Shown: positions 11,543 to 22,384 of the stretch, in pieces | How positions within the stretch are numbered: the stretch's first letter is position 1 | Layout of the letters: every line of letters begins with the position of its first letter | Origin: Nannochloropsis oceanica | Taxonomy: Eukaryota; Sar; Eustigmatophyceae; Eustigmatales; Monodopsidaceae | Reading direction: 5' to 3' | Assembly: GCA_004519485.1 (NCBI GenBank) | Contig: CP038130.1 | Location: 558,001-622,000 of the forward strand | Length of the DNA: 64,000 nucleotides | Notes under the pieces: generated by a model | Seen by the model: the letters and a program-made list of their open reading frames with translations, nothing else | Databases searched by the model: none | What the model was told of the DNA's origin: nothing | Made by a program: the position numbers and the translations under genes

Positions 11543-12793
11543 ATGCCATCATTACTCATGACCCTCCTGCACCTTACGGTGCTCATGACCGTCATGGCCC
11601 TCCCTATGGGTTGCACCTTTATTTCCTCGTTGCCAGCCAATCATGTACATTTGCGCACTCTATCAGCGGGCACAGTCGCTCGACGACCGGGAGCAGGCCT
11701 GTCTCTTCAGTCTGATTTTTGTCTCGTCATCACGGGGGATGCACGACTCCGCCATTTACGCTTACTGGCGGAGGAAACATCGGAGGATAGCAGTGCTGGA
11801 GAGGAGGCTGGCGGGGCACGACGCAAGCAAGTAATGAGGAAAAAGCGCGTGCGCAAGGACCGACAAGCAATTGGGGGCCGTGCCTCATCTACAGAGGCGG
11901 ATGAGGCCCCAGTGCCCCTAGACCCACTCCTAAAGAAAGCCCAAGAAGATATCATGAGCAGAGAATTCGATCGAACGCTGGTGATTGAGGAGTTTTCCGC
12001 CCCCCGTGTCGTTGACCGTAGAAGGCCGACCCCTGCTGAGGTGGCTGCGGCAGTGGCTGCTAATGCTGCAGCTGACGACGATAATGACGACGATGAAGAT
12101 GAAGAAGGAGAGGAGGGCGAGATGAAAGAAGGAAATGCGGTTCGCGGGCGAAAGAAGATACAATTTCAAGGTGTGGCGGCGGAAGCCGCGGCTGCTGCCG
12201 TGAAGGAGTGGACGGGCGTGCCGGAGAACCTGAGGTACGATCCGACTTTTGAATTGCCTATCCCTTCGGAGACGGTGGTGTCACTCTCGGATATAGCCAC
12301 CAAATTCGACGATGCCATTATGACTGATCAAGCAAAGTCTTTGCCGACTCTGGCGGAGCTGGGCAAGAAGGCAAAGGGGTCGATTTTGAAGCGGCAACAA
12401 GAGGAGGAGGAGAAGGTGGCAAAGGAGCTAGAGCCTCTTGATGATTACGATTTAAGCGCAGCCATTTTGGGAGAGGGTCGACCTGTCTTAGGCATTGGTT
12501 TACCTTATTTGCAGAGTTGCCACACTGTTGTTATTCTTGTGACGTTGCTTTGTGCGTTTGTGGAGTTCCCTGGGTTTCCCTTGACCAATTTTCCTTATGA
12601 GCTGCGGGAGTTCCTGAAGCAGGGGTTGATAGTGATCTATGCTATTAATGCCGTTTTGGCGTGGGATAGCATCAAGGAGGCAAAGAAACGGGAGCAGAGT
12701 GTATTCTTTTGGGCGCTGAAGTGCTTTGTGCTGGGTGCGTTGGCACATAATGAACTGTTATCGATCAGGGTAAAGCCCCAAGCATCCAGCTGA
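11543..12793 (+). CDS. Unrecognised plastid-targeted membrane protein
   Basis: A 416-residue single-exon protein that I do not recognise. The first 25 residues are strongly hydrophobic and end in PMGCTFISS, consistent with a signal peptide followed by a C-T-F plastid cleavage motif. The middle is highly charged, with a Lys/Arg-rich stretch (VMRKKRVRKDR) and an acidic run of Asp/Glu near residues 176-193 beside an Ala-rich block. The C-terminal ~100 residues are the conserved-looking part: GRPVLGIGLPYLQSCHTVVI, a hydrophobic segment, then NFPYELREFLKQGLIVIYAI and WALKCFVLGALAHNELL. Two or three membrane helices are likely. The last codons contain a GGTAAAG that could be a splice donor, so the C-terminus is uncertain. 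Confidence 0.7.
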   Translation: MPSLLMTLLHLTVLMTVMALPMGCTFISSLPANHVHLRTLSAGTVARRPGAGLSLQSDFCLVITGDARLRHLRLLAEETSEDSSAGEEAGGARRKQVMRKKRVRKDRQAIGGRASSTEADEAPVPLDPLLKKAQEDIMSREFDRTLVIEEFSAPRVVDRRRPTPAEVAAAVAANAAADDDNDDDEDEEGEEGEMKEGNAVRGRKKIQFQGVAAEAAAAAVKEWTGVPENLRYDPTFELPIPSETVVSLSDIATKFDDAIMTDQAKSLPTLAELGKKAKGSILKRQQEEEEKVAKELEPLDDYDLSAAILGEGRPVLGIGLPYLQSCHTVVILVTLLCAFVEFPGFPLTNFPYELREFLKQGLIVIYAINAVLAWDSIKEAKKREQSVFFWALKCFVLGALAHNELLSIRVKPQASS

Positions 12794-13013
12794 CCAGTAC
12801 TAACACAAACATGAAAGCATAAGGGGCAGCAGGCACCGACCGGCAGAAGAGTTATCAAATGAAAAGTGCGACGTAGTTAGAAAATGCCGAGTATCTATCG
12901 TTTTGATTTCATATCTTCATATTTGTCTTCTCATTTCCCTTTCCTCTAATCATCCTCCTTCTATCACTCAATATGAGACAATCAAAACTGTCCTGCTGTG
13001 CTTTATTTCTCGC

Positions 13014-14506
13014 TCACTTTTGAGTTTCCTTCCGTTCTCTTCCTTTATCCGTGTCCTTTCCTTCCCCCGCATGCCCCTCTAGCACGCCGCTGCCGTTGCT
13101 ACTGCTGCCGCTACTCTGGAGGAGACGCAACAGCAGCTCCTCATAGTAGTCTACCGCCCGCTGGAGCTCGGAGATGCGAATAAGCTCATGGTCACTATGC
13201 GCGTCCAGAATAGAACCAGGGCCGATCAAAAAGGCCTTGGCCCCAGATTCGGTTAAGTCAAAATAGGCAATGTCCGTGTTAAAGCTTGCGACGTCTGTTT
13301 GGTACCCAGACAGCGTGCCCAACTTGAGAGGGTTGTTGGCGGTGATAACCTCAACCCCCGCCCTTTCTCCCACCGTCGCTTGCACGGTCTCCAGAATCTG
13401 CTCTGGCGGGGAAATGACGCGGAACATCAGGGTGGCCTCCGCTTCGGCTGCCAAGGCGTTTGCTGCATGTCCGCCTCGCAAGAGACCAATATTGAGAGTG
13501 GTGGAGCCCAGCTCTTCGCTTTGCGGCCAGTGCGCGTGCTTGAGCTCGTGGAGGGCATCGATGAGTGGGTCAATCGCAGACTTCCCGAGTTTCGGATAAC
13601 CGCTATGACAGGATACGCCTTGCGATAGGAGCTTTAGCTTCAAAATCCCCTTTTGGGACCGGATCATCTTGGACTCAGTGGGTTCTCCTACGATTAAGTA
13701 CTGAGGGCGCAGTCCAAGGGCGTTCGCACGTTTCATCCCGCTGTGATCTGTCTCCTCAGACACTACGTAGAGCAGTCCCAGATCATCAGCTTTTCCGGCT
13801 CTGACTAAACGTTGTGCCGCGAGTAACTGTGCTGCCAAAATGCTTTTCGTGTCGCACGCGCCCCGGCCGCGGATCACGCCCTCTTTTTTGTCGACGGTTG
13901 CTGGATAAAAGGGCGGGACGGTATCAATGTGTGTATTAAGCAGAACGCGTGAACCTTTGCCGTGCCGGTGTGACGCTTCAGCGGATTCATCTCCGGGACG
14001 GAAGGCATAGACATTCCAGCGATCGCCCTGCATGCGTATGGTGCGTGTGTGAAAGGCAGGGTTGCAGAGTTTAGATTTCCCTGTACAAGGCGTTACAAAG
14101 TACGCTGCGCGAAGTCATTACAGGGGGAAATACTTTCTCTAATCCACTTCTCCCTCACCTCTTTCTCATGGCCAGCGGCGGCCGCGACGGGCTGGAGGGT
14201 AACTTCCCATCCCCGCTTGTTCAACCATCCTTTCAAGGCATGCGCCATCGCATGCTCGCGTCCAGACAAGGATTCTATATTGATGAGCGCTTCTGCCAGC
14301 TGGACAACCGCCTCACCTGTCACCTTCTCGTTCTCCTCGTCAACGTCGGGCAACGCGGGTTGTGAATGGGAAGATGTGGCCGGAGGAAGCGGTTCAACCC
14401 AGCGTCGCTTGGCAGGTGTCGCGGTGCTCATCACCAGCTTGAGAAGCGAGGCCAGGAGTAGGGTTAGTAAAATACCACAGAGAGACCGCCGCGAGCCGGT
14501 CATCAC
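13014..14506 (-). CDS. M20 family metallopeptidase/amidohydrolase (ArgE/DapE type)
   Basis: Two exons are read: 14159-14506 and 13014-14027, with a 131-bp intron, giving 453 residues. The join restores AAAGHEKE-GDRWNVYA. Di-zinc site elements are clear: LLNTHIDTVPPF, GRGACDTKSILAAQL, and the catalytic acid in VVSEETDHSGM. The dimerisation domain has SCHSGYPKLGKSAIDPLI and LNIGLLRGGHAANALA, and the last metal ligand lies in GSILDAHSDHELI. Family members deacylate N-acetylornithine, succinyl-diaminopimelate or related amides; acetylornithine deacetylase is the closest guess. Residues 8-27 are hydrophobic (LCGILLTLLLASLLKLVMST), suggesting a signal or membrane anchor rather than a cytosolic protein. 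The gene is divergent from the carrier gene. Confidence 0.88.
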
Positions 14507-14790
14507 CTGTGAGTGTCGGGTTCAAGTTGTCGTAGGCGGAGTATGTGAGCTAGGAAAAGGTGCGTTGTGTCGCCCAATCTCTATCGCCGACCATGTGTGA
14601 CGTCAAGCCATTTTCAGGTTTAATCGCACCAAACCCAGCAACGACACTCAAAGCACTCTCAATTGTCGCAATCATTCCTCTCACAACAAGATCACGACTC
14701 AAGGCCTGCAGACCTCCCCGTCCGTCATCCAGGGTCGAACTCCGCCTTGTGAAGCTGACAACGGCACTGCAACCCCCTACCCTCCCATTT

Positions 14791-16412
14791 ATGCAACCTA
14801 AGCGGCAAGTGATTGGCCTCTTTTTGTGGTTGGCGGGCTGTAGCAGTGCGTTCAAGGCCCGTACCAAGCTCCAAAGCAGCTCCCACATCCAGCGCCTTCC
14901 CTCAGTCTGCACACATCATCACGGACCTCAACATATACTTGGACACCTCCATCAACAAAACTTCCGCGACAAGTACCAAATCGAGGAGAAACCCGGCGAT
15001 GCTCCTTTCCTAGACCTCTCCGGTCCCCCTTCCTCATCGGTCCCCGACACTTTTCTTTTATGGCTTGATTTGCTGATACCTGGTTCTTGCTTCGCCTTGA
15101 CCCTCGTCGCATTATGCCTAGTGGACACGGCCGTCATGGACTGTTGGCCGGCACCCGCTAATGCCGCGGCGGTGGGCGTGGCAATTACAGATATGTCCTC
15201 AGTCAAAGATCTTGACGTTTCCGATATTTTGCAAAAAGCGGGCAGAAAGGCGATAGGGGGCGGCTTGTCAGGAGCAGCAGCGTCCCTTGTGCAGCTCGTG
15301 ACGTTAATGTGGCTGAGGACGACGATGCAATTCCAGTATAGATATGGCTTCTCCTTCAAGGAATCATTGGTGAAACTTTACAAAGAGGGCGGACTTCCTC
15401 GATTTTATCGAGGCTTGCCGGTGGCGACGTTGCAACTCCCTCTCTCTCGTTTTGGTGATGTGGCAGCCAATGCCTTTATGCTTCTTGCCCTGGATTCGTT
15501 CGACTCGACCCGCGGTCTGCCCCTACCAGTCAAGAGTATCTTTGGCAGTCTCGCGGCTGGGGCTTTCCGCTTTATGCTTATGCCATTGGATGCCGTCAAG
15601 ACCTCTTTGCAAGTATGTAACGCAGCCATTCCGTTTCATATCATAATCTTGGTAGCCCCTTTGTTTTGCTCGGTTCCCCTTCATCTAGCAATTCTACCAA
15701 CAATTGGGTCGTCATTTTCCCACAATATTTTCAACCAGGTACAAGGTTCAAAAGGTTGGTCTCAGGTCAAGGCACGCCTGCAAGAGGAAGGGGTCTCCTC
15801 CCTATATCAAGGCGCGGTCGCTCAAGCTGTAGCTACTTTTGTCGGCCATTGGCCCTTTTTTGTGACATTCAACTACATGTCCTCCGTGATTTTGCTTCCA
15901 CCCGCCGACGCTGTCTTTCTGCGATTGGGAAGGAATGCCATTCTAGGTAAAGATGATAAATTTAGAAGTGGACTTTTGCATCTTTTGTTAGCAGCAAATC
16001 AAAAGCAAGAGCATTCTTCTTACTACGTACTTTTTTCTTTCATGGACCTACAGGCTTGTGCTCCTCCACGGTGTCGGACATGTGTTCCAATAGCTTTCGG
16101 GTCATCAAAACCACCAAACAAACATCCGAATCGCAAATTACCTACCGGGAGGCCTTGCGCCAGGTGCTGGACCAAGATGGTGTCAAGGGGTTGTTTGGCC
16201 GAGGCTTGCAGACGAGGTGTGGATGCAGGAAAGGATAAGTGGGCTGATGGTCATGTCTGTGCAGGACTCTGCAATCACAATAATTTTCATCTCCGCAAAT
16301 ACATTCATTTTAATACATGCACAGGCTGGCGGCCAATGCGCTGCAGGGGATGATATTTTCGGTTGTTTGGAGGTATCTAGAAGAGTCGCAAATTCTGTTT
16401 GGGGGGAAATGA
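14791..16412 (+). CDS. Mitochondrial-carrier-family protein with a plastid-type presequence
   Basis: Four exons are read: 14791-15612, 15739-15946, 16054-16216 and 16325-16412, giving 426 residues. The start at residue MQPKRQVIGLFLWLAG was chosen because it begins a signal peptide ending in CSSAFKA, the S-A-F plastid-entry motif; an in-frame upstream ATG lacks this. A hydrophobic segment near residues 90-110 precedes the carrier region. The carrier fold shows as three repeats: GGGLSGAAASLVQLVTL and FKESLVKLYKEGGLPRFYRG; then FGSLAAGAFRFMLMPLDAVK with KARLQEEGVSSLYQG; then YREALRQVLDQDGVKGLFGRG. Only the second repeat keeps a PxDxxK signature (MPLDAVK). The substrate is unknown. Location in the plastid is inferred from the presequence. 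Confidence 0.82.
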
Positions 16413-17041
16413 GTATATAATGGAGGCAAGGTGAAGTGTAATTGTGGTGAACACCGTGGATTGGTTGTGCAGAGGCGTGGAGATTAGAAAATATGGGAGC
16501 TATAAGAACAGATAAAATTAAGCCACATTTAATCAGTTATTTGAAAAGTTTGCTTGGATATTGTCTTTTTTTCCTTTCATAACTTCTTCCCTCCTTAAAT
16601 TTTGCATGCGAATGAATGTAATTGATCCCTCCCTTCCTTTTTTTGGTCATCTTGATAGACATCTCTTCTTTCTCTCCCCTCCTTCCTGTGCGCTTTCGCA
16701 ATTTCTTTTGTTTTTTCTCTCCTGTCTCTTCCTTTCAATTTGTCACCTTAGAAGTATCCCATTTGCTGCACATTGAAGATTTAAACTTCTGTTTTCGCAT
16801 GCCATCACATCCAACGTCAATACTGATTTGCTTGTGGAAGCATTCTCCATCTCCCCGCCCCTTCTCCCCCTTATTAGTGCCTGGCTCCTCTGTTGACATG
16901 TGATGGTGGTGAGAGATCATCTAAAGCTCCCCGACTTTTTCCTGTTATGTAGAAAAGAGGAATATGCCTGTCAACCAATAACATTTTGCCATTTTCACCC
17001 CTTAACCGTTCGAACAATTCGCCTTCAATCTCTCTCCCGAT
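16413..17041. other. Convergent 3' region between the carrier and LEA-like genes
   Basis: About 630 bp, rich in T and CT stretches on the plus strand, between two facing stop codons. Small frames here are low complexity (Phe/Leu/Ser) with no family similarity. It most likely contains both 3' untranslated regions. Confidence 0.5.
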
Positions 17042-17971
17042 CTATGTTTCACATCCTTCATTCATTGTGCAAGTCTTTCGTCCCCTTTGCAAGACTTTTC
17101 GTACCTTTACCTTGTCCATAGCCTTTTTCCCACTCTCAGTCGCCTTCTCCATCGTGGGCTTCTCATGGTGCTCCGTCCCCAAAGCCTCCTTAACCTTGCG
17201 CGTAGCGCTTCCAATCAGCGTCTCGCCCTCGCCTTTCGCTTCATCTTTAGCACCCGTAGCGTATGCTAAGCCCTCCTTCCCGCGCTGCTTGACGTCGTGA
17301 GCGTGCTGCTGAGCGTGTTCCACGGTCTCGCCGGTCTTTTCTTTCATGGTTTCGTACGCACCTTCGGCTTTGATCTTCTGCTGTTCAAGTACGTTCTCCA
17401 CGTCCTCCTTCATCTGACGAATCGTGCTCTGGCCCTTCTGAGCAGCCTGGTCAACATTGGCTTTAGTCTTCGCGTAACCTTGGGTGCTCTGTCGGCGCGT
17501 TTCTTCAGCGGCCTCAGTCGCATACTCGGCGCTTGCCTCCGCCCGCTCCTGCGCGCTCTTCATCGCGTCTTGACCTTTCTCCTTTGCCAAATGGAACGGC
17601 CCAGTCATCTTCTCCTTAATGGTCTCGTAGATACCTTGTCCCTGGGCCTTGGCGGCCTCTGCCTGCTCCTGGGCCTTGCGCTTGCTTGCTTCCACATTGT
17701 CCTCCATTGGCTCCTTCACTTTATGGTGGAGCATTTCTCCAATCTTCTCCTTGGCGTGCTCCATCATACCCTCGCCGTGCTTGATTGCATCCCTTCCCTG
17801 CTCATACGCCTCACGGTCGGTAGCTTCATCTGTTGTTTCCAATCCTACGGCGTGCTTAATCTTGTCGGTTGCCTTCCCCAAAAATCCCTCCTCCGCCGCA
17901 CCCATTTTGCTGAAGCAACACACCACAACGAGGATCGTGGCCACCATTGCGAAGAAACTGATGCGCACCAT
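17042..17971 (-). CDS. Secreted LEA-like (group 3 type) amphipathic repeat protein
   Basis: A 309-residue protein with a signal peptide (MVRISFFAMVATILVVVCCF, cleavage expected near SKMGAA) followed by a long Ala/Lys/Glu-rich region that repeats roughly every 11 residues. Examples are AKEKGQDAMKSAQERAEASA, QGYAKTKANVDQAAQKGQS and GAYETMKEKTGETVEHAQQH. This is the pattern of late-embryogenesis-abundant LEA_4 proteins, which are unstructured in water and fold to amphipathic helices on drying or on lipid surfaces. The mature protein is very hydrophilic with few aromatics, and its only cysteine is near the C-terminus. The signal peptide implies the ER, the complex-plastid periphery or secretion. 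A GGTAAAGGTACG sequence near the 3' end of the coding region could be a splice donor, so the last 20 residues are uncertain. Confidence 0.75.
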   Translation of the reverse strand: MVRISFFAMVATILVVVCCFSKMGAAEEGFLGKATDKIKHAVGLETTDEATDREAYEQGRDAIKHGEGMMEHAKEKIGEMLHHKVKEPMEDNVEASKRKAQEQAEAAKAQGQGIYETIKEKMTGPFHLAKEKGQDAMKSAQERAEASAEYATEAAEETRRQSTQGYAKTKANVDQAAQKGQSTIRQMKEDVENVLEQQKIKAEGAYETMKEKTGETVEHAQQHAHDVKQRGKEGLAYATGAKDEAKGEGETLIGSATRKVKEALGTEHHEKPTMEKATESGKKAMDKVKVRKVLQRGRKTCTMNEGCET

Positions 17972-19008
17972 GCTCGCAGCTTTGTTTGTTGACTTGAATA
18001 GTGTTGTCTAATTGAAAATGTAGTAATACCTTGTCGCGGCTAGTTTCTCGCCTCCGTGTTGTATTGGTGTGCGAGAACGGGGAGATAGGAGGTCAGAAAG
18101 CAGGACAAGGGAAATTAACACAAGTAGCCTTTAAGCCTCCCCTAAATGTAAGAGTAGGAAGCACATCCTTGACGCATGTTCTGCGGGGAGACATTCTCGT
18201 CATTTTTCACACCGAACGTTCCAGAGGGTGGTGTTGATTTGGGTTCGGAACATGCTCACAGACGCGAAGAATGACCGAGGAGTCGGCCTTGAACCCGTCA
18301 GGCGTCGCGGCAAATTCTCGAGGGCAGAAAGCAGCAGCAGTAGCAGCAGTTTCCTTCGGACTACGGTGGGTAGTTGCATACGGATTAAGTTTGAATCAAC
18401 GCTCATAGAGGGATGTCCTGCTTCTCCTGCTTGGTGTGAGGATTTGGACTGCGCTCTGAGATGAAGGGAGCTGTCGAAGCTTGGCTTTGACTGAACGCGC
18501 TGACGTTGACTCACATAAGGTGGTGACAGATGGTGTCTTTGAAAGGTGATGATGATTAAAACGAAGAAGAAGAAAGGTGCGAATGGCATGGTGAGAGTGG
18601 ATGCGATGAAGGTATCGTCAAACAAGTTGCGGGCCAGCTTTCTACGGAAAATCCCCTAATTCGCCACATCCGTCCATGACACAAAATAAATGAGTAGAAG
18701 TATGCAATTCCTCCGCCATAATCGCCATAATCTCTCTTGCCCGCGTAGGAAATCACCCGACACGACAGCACGCTACTCTTGTCTCCCTCCCCACATTCGG
18801 CGTCTCGTCCGAATAAATGTCTTGAATCCCATCGACCAGTACATTCTCCCTTGCCATTACAACCCACACGCCCCATTCAAACGAGAACGAAATAATAAGA
18901 AAAGCAAGGAGCCAAAATCAATAGTAACTTTACATAGCATTTTTTCTTTTTTCTCTCCCTTATTCTACCGTTCCATATCTCTACGGTACTTTTGAATTTA
19001 AAAATACA
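17972..19008. other. Intergenic kilobase without a supported gene
   Basis: This lies between the LEA-like gene's start codon and the coiled-coil gene's stop codon, both genes being on the minus strand. A 141-codon reverse-strand frame (18200-18625) starts with a hydrophobic stretch but contains a low-complexity Leu run and matches nothing I know. A short AGC/AGT triplet cluster lies near 18330-18350. The region probably combines the LEA promoter with the 3' end of unannotated transcription. Confidence 0.4.
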
Positions 19009-22000
19009 TTACATGGTGATACGTGCTGTTTCCATATAGCAGTAGGAACTAACCCCACCCAGCATGGCAAAGACCTGCTGCAGGAACATGAAAAGGCTGC
19101 CGACAAGGAACAACTTGAGCCAAAAACTCAAAAATGACGCAATTCCGCTTCCTCCTGGAGCTGATGTTCCTCCCCGCACTGCCCCTGTCATCACACCTTC
19201 TCGGGTGGGCGGCTCCCTCTGCAGCTCCTCGAGCAAGGCCTTGTTCTCGCCCTCTAGCTGCTTGATCTCCTCTGCCTGTGGTGCCTGCTTTGCCGCCTCT
19301 CGGAACGCTACAAGCTCTTCCCCCTGCATCGCATTGACAGCCGTTACCCAGCGGCAAATCGCACGCTGTTTGGTTTTGAGCTGCTGCTTGGCAAGAACAT
19401 TATGCGTCACACGCTTTAGCACGAAAAGCGATTCATTGTATTTCTTTAGCCTCAACTCTTTGTCCGCCGCCTCTAGCCGTTGGACTTCATCGACCAGCCG
19501 CTCGATCTCGTTTTTCAGTCCCGACAACTGTATATGCGTGATTAGGGGAGCGCAGGTGAGAAATTAAATATCAACAGTATGGAGGTCTACAGCGAAGAGC
19601 AAGTAAGAAAAGTTATGACATGAGACGCTGACGGGTAGGTACAAACTTTGATCTAATCCACCCCACCCAAGCCTTCCCTATCTTACGGAATCTTCGAGGT
19701 GCCTGTGGTGGTTCTCTCGCTCATTGCCCAACACATCTTTGAGCTCATCCACCAACAGCAGCAGATCCCGATTTTCGCTCTCGAGCTGTGGAAAGAGGTG
19801 GAAAAACAGGAAGAGAGAAGAAATATTGGTGTCAAAATATCCCCTCAATTTGGAAAGCCACGAACAAAGCACTTCAGTGAACTGACCTCATTCACCCGCG
19901 ACAACTTCCCCTCCACCTTTTGAAACCCCTCGACCAGTTGCCGATTGGCTTCCTCCAGCGCCTGGATAGTTGACTCCAATGTCTGTCGTTCCTCATCTCC
20001 CACCGGCTGCAACGAGACCATCTGCCCTTCAGTTCCTCCCTGCTGTTGCCCCACAACAGGCGCCGTCAGGGGCATGGTAGCACCGATCGTCGTCATCCTT
20101 GCGGTCATAGGGGCCTTATCTTGTCGGTGCTGTTCCAACTCAGCCTCATAGCTCGTCAGTAGCTCCCTCTGCCGCTGAATCTCCCCCTCAAGCATCTGCA
20201 CCATCTCTCCCCCCTCTGCCCCCTGGCTTGCATCTGCTGAGGCCGCCGCCACTGCAGCCTGTTGCTCATCTCGCTCTCGTCGCAGCTGCTCTATCTCCTT
20301 TTGTAGCCACGCCGCCTTGACTTCCTGCTGGTGAAGCGCCTCCTCCAGCGCTTGCCGGGCAGCCGCTTCCTCGTCCCTTCCCAGGCCCCCTTCCGGTGCC
20401 AGAACAGCGCTTTGTCCCTCAACCTGACTCTGTTGTAACCGCTCCGTTTCCGCCCGATACCATTCCAGTTCCCGTCGCTGCTGGTGGAGCAACTCCTCCA
20501 CGGCTTGCCGGGCACCTGCTTCCTCTTCTCCCCGCTGCCCTGTCTCTGGCGGAGCTACGACTCCCTGTCCCTCTTCGTCCAGACTTTGCTTCTGCTGCAG
20601 CCGCTTTATCTCCGCCCGATACCACTCCGCGTCCAGTCGCTGCTGATGAAGCTCCCCCTCAAGCGCTTCTTTCGCTGCTTCCGAGACCGCTAATGCCTGC
20701 GTCAACCTCTCCGCATCAACGCCCGACCCACCGAGAGGAGTTGTCGGAGAAAGAGCTGGGGGAAGCATCCCTTTCACCGTTGCCTCTGCCTCTGCTGCTG
20801 CTGCTTCTTCCTGCTGCTGTTTCTCGACCTGCTGCTGATCGTACTTCCATTGGAGCTGCCGCGCCTCGAGCCGGTAGGCGTCTGTCGCCTCCCTTTGCTG
20901 CTGCAGCTCGTCCTCCAATGCTTGGGTGGCAGCCCTGGCAGTCTCTTCAGCCGTGGCGCCTTGCTGGCGCAGCTCCTCAACCTGACGATTTAGGATAAAC
21001 AGCTGCTCTTCCTGGTAGACAAACGTGGAATGTGGATGGGCCGCCGCGTCGATTTCCTCTCCCTGCTGCTGCTGCTGTTGCTCCAGGCCCGTGGCGGCCA
21101 CCCGCTGCATCTCCTCGATAGTGGCCTGCAGCCTCGTCTCTGCGTCTAGTCCCTTGGCTTGAGCCTGCTCGCTAAATTCTTTCATTTCTTCGTACGCCTG
21201 GTGTTTGCGTGCGAGCTCCTGGCGCAGCTGATCTAGTTGAGCCTGTCGTGCCCGGTGAGGACGTGTAAGGATGGAAAGGGGTGGGGGGGTGAGTACCATT
21301 GCTACATTGCACGTGGTGTGTAATTCATCCATGCTCAAAATACACACACAGGACACTACCCAACCTACCTCTGATTCCTGCCGCAGGCGCTCCGACTCCC
21401 CGACAAGCTTTCGCACCTCTTCCTGGAGCTGATCGTTGTATTGCTTTTCGCTTGCAAGCAGGCCCGCTTGCTGTTCCAGGTCGGCTATGGGTAAAATGAG
21501 AGGATAGTAAGTATACATTAGTACGTCGTGACTCATAGTAGATAGAGATGGCTCGCACATAAGCCCAAGCTCCATATTCTTCGACTGAAGCTCGCACAAC
21601 ACAGAGGCCATACGCCATCGTCAACCATCATCCCTTCCTTTCCTCCCTCCCCTTGTCATTTCTCACAAATCTTCTGCACAAAGATTCTTCCCTTACCTCG
21701 TAGGCGAACGGCCTCTTCCTTGATGAACCCCAGTGCACCCTTGGTGCGGAAAGACGAGCTGGCATTGATAGCTCCACCACCCGTACTGCGCGGGGTTTGA
21801 AGGAAATCCCCCCCGCCCGGCGTGGTGGGGGTGCGCTCGTCGTCAGGACCCGAAGGTGTGCGCCCGGACAGTGAATCGCCGGGGAAGAATGATGTGACCG
21901 TGCCTCGCGCCATCACGTTGCTAACAAAGTGTTGCACGGAGGGACTAAAAGCCGGGCTCAGTCCACTCCGCGCCTTGTTTTCCAACAAATGCACGGAGGC

Positions 22001-22161
22001 CTTACTGGCTTCTCGGACACGGGTCAGTTCCTCATGGCGCCGCCGAACCTCCTCGTCGATGTTGTGTAGCCATTCATAGTCGTCGTGTGTGAAGTTCGTG
22101 CTCTCATTCTTTGCGTTGGTACCGACCGAGGCAGGCTGGTGCGAGACATGCTGCTGCTGCA

Positions 22162-22217
<56 letters not shown>

Positions 22218-22384
22218 ACTTCGTGGTACTCAGGCGAGGGCCCATCCTCGTACGAATCGTACTCATACGAGAGTCGGATACGAGCAGAGGACATAGGGAC
22301 ATCGCTGGGCTGCGGAGGCGGCGAGGGAGGCTGTAGCGGCGCCATGAAGGCACTGTTACTGCTCGGGAGAAAAGTCGACGCCAT
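19009..22384 (-). CDS. Large coiled-coil protein with C-terminal membrane anchor and polyglutamine tract
   Basis: Five exons are read: 21697-22384, 21369-21484, 19887-21242, 19687-19785 and 19009-19527, with phases that join exactly to 925 residues. The N-terminal ~200 residues are Pro/Ser/Gln-rich with an uninterrupted run of 18 glutamines, a leucine and 3 more. From about residue 230 to 830 the protein is almost continuous coiled coil (ADLEQQAGLLASEKQYNDQL, QLDQLRQELARKHQAYEEM, and three near-repeats of an LHQQ..E.YRAEI/T.RLQQ unit). The C-terminus has one hydrophobic segment, FLSFWLKLFLVGSLFMFLQQ, followed by about 20 residues. This layout resembles tail-anchored golgins or tethering proteins, but I cannot name an orthologue. 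The start was taken as MASTFLPSSNS at 22384. Confidence 0.78.
22151..22216 (-). repeat. CAG/CTG trinucleotide repeat encoding polyglutamine
   Basis: Twenty-two triplets, CTG on the plus strand, with one CAG interruption at 22160-22162. On the coding strand they read as 18 Gln, Leu, 3 Gln inside the coiled-coil gene. All glutamines in the tract use CAG, so length change by slippage is likely. Confidence 0.95.

Noticed and set aside
17297-17992. 231-codon plus-strand frame rich in Leu/His/Ser
   Set aside because: It is the antisense of the LEA-like repeat gene, whose Ala/Lys/Glu codons leave the complement open.
18200-18625. 141-codon minus-strand frame
   Set aside because: It has a hydrophobic start but a run of leucines from AGC repeats and no family match; insufficient support.
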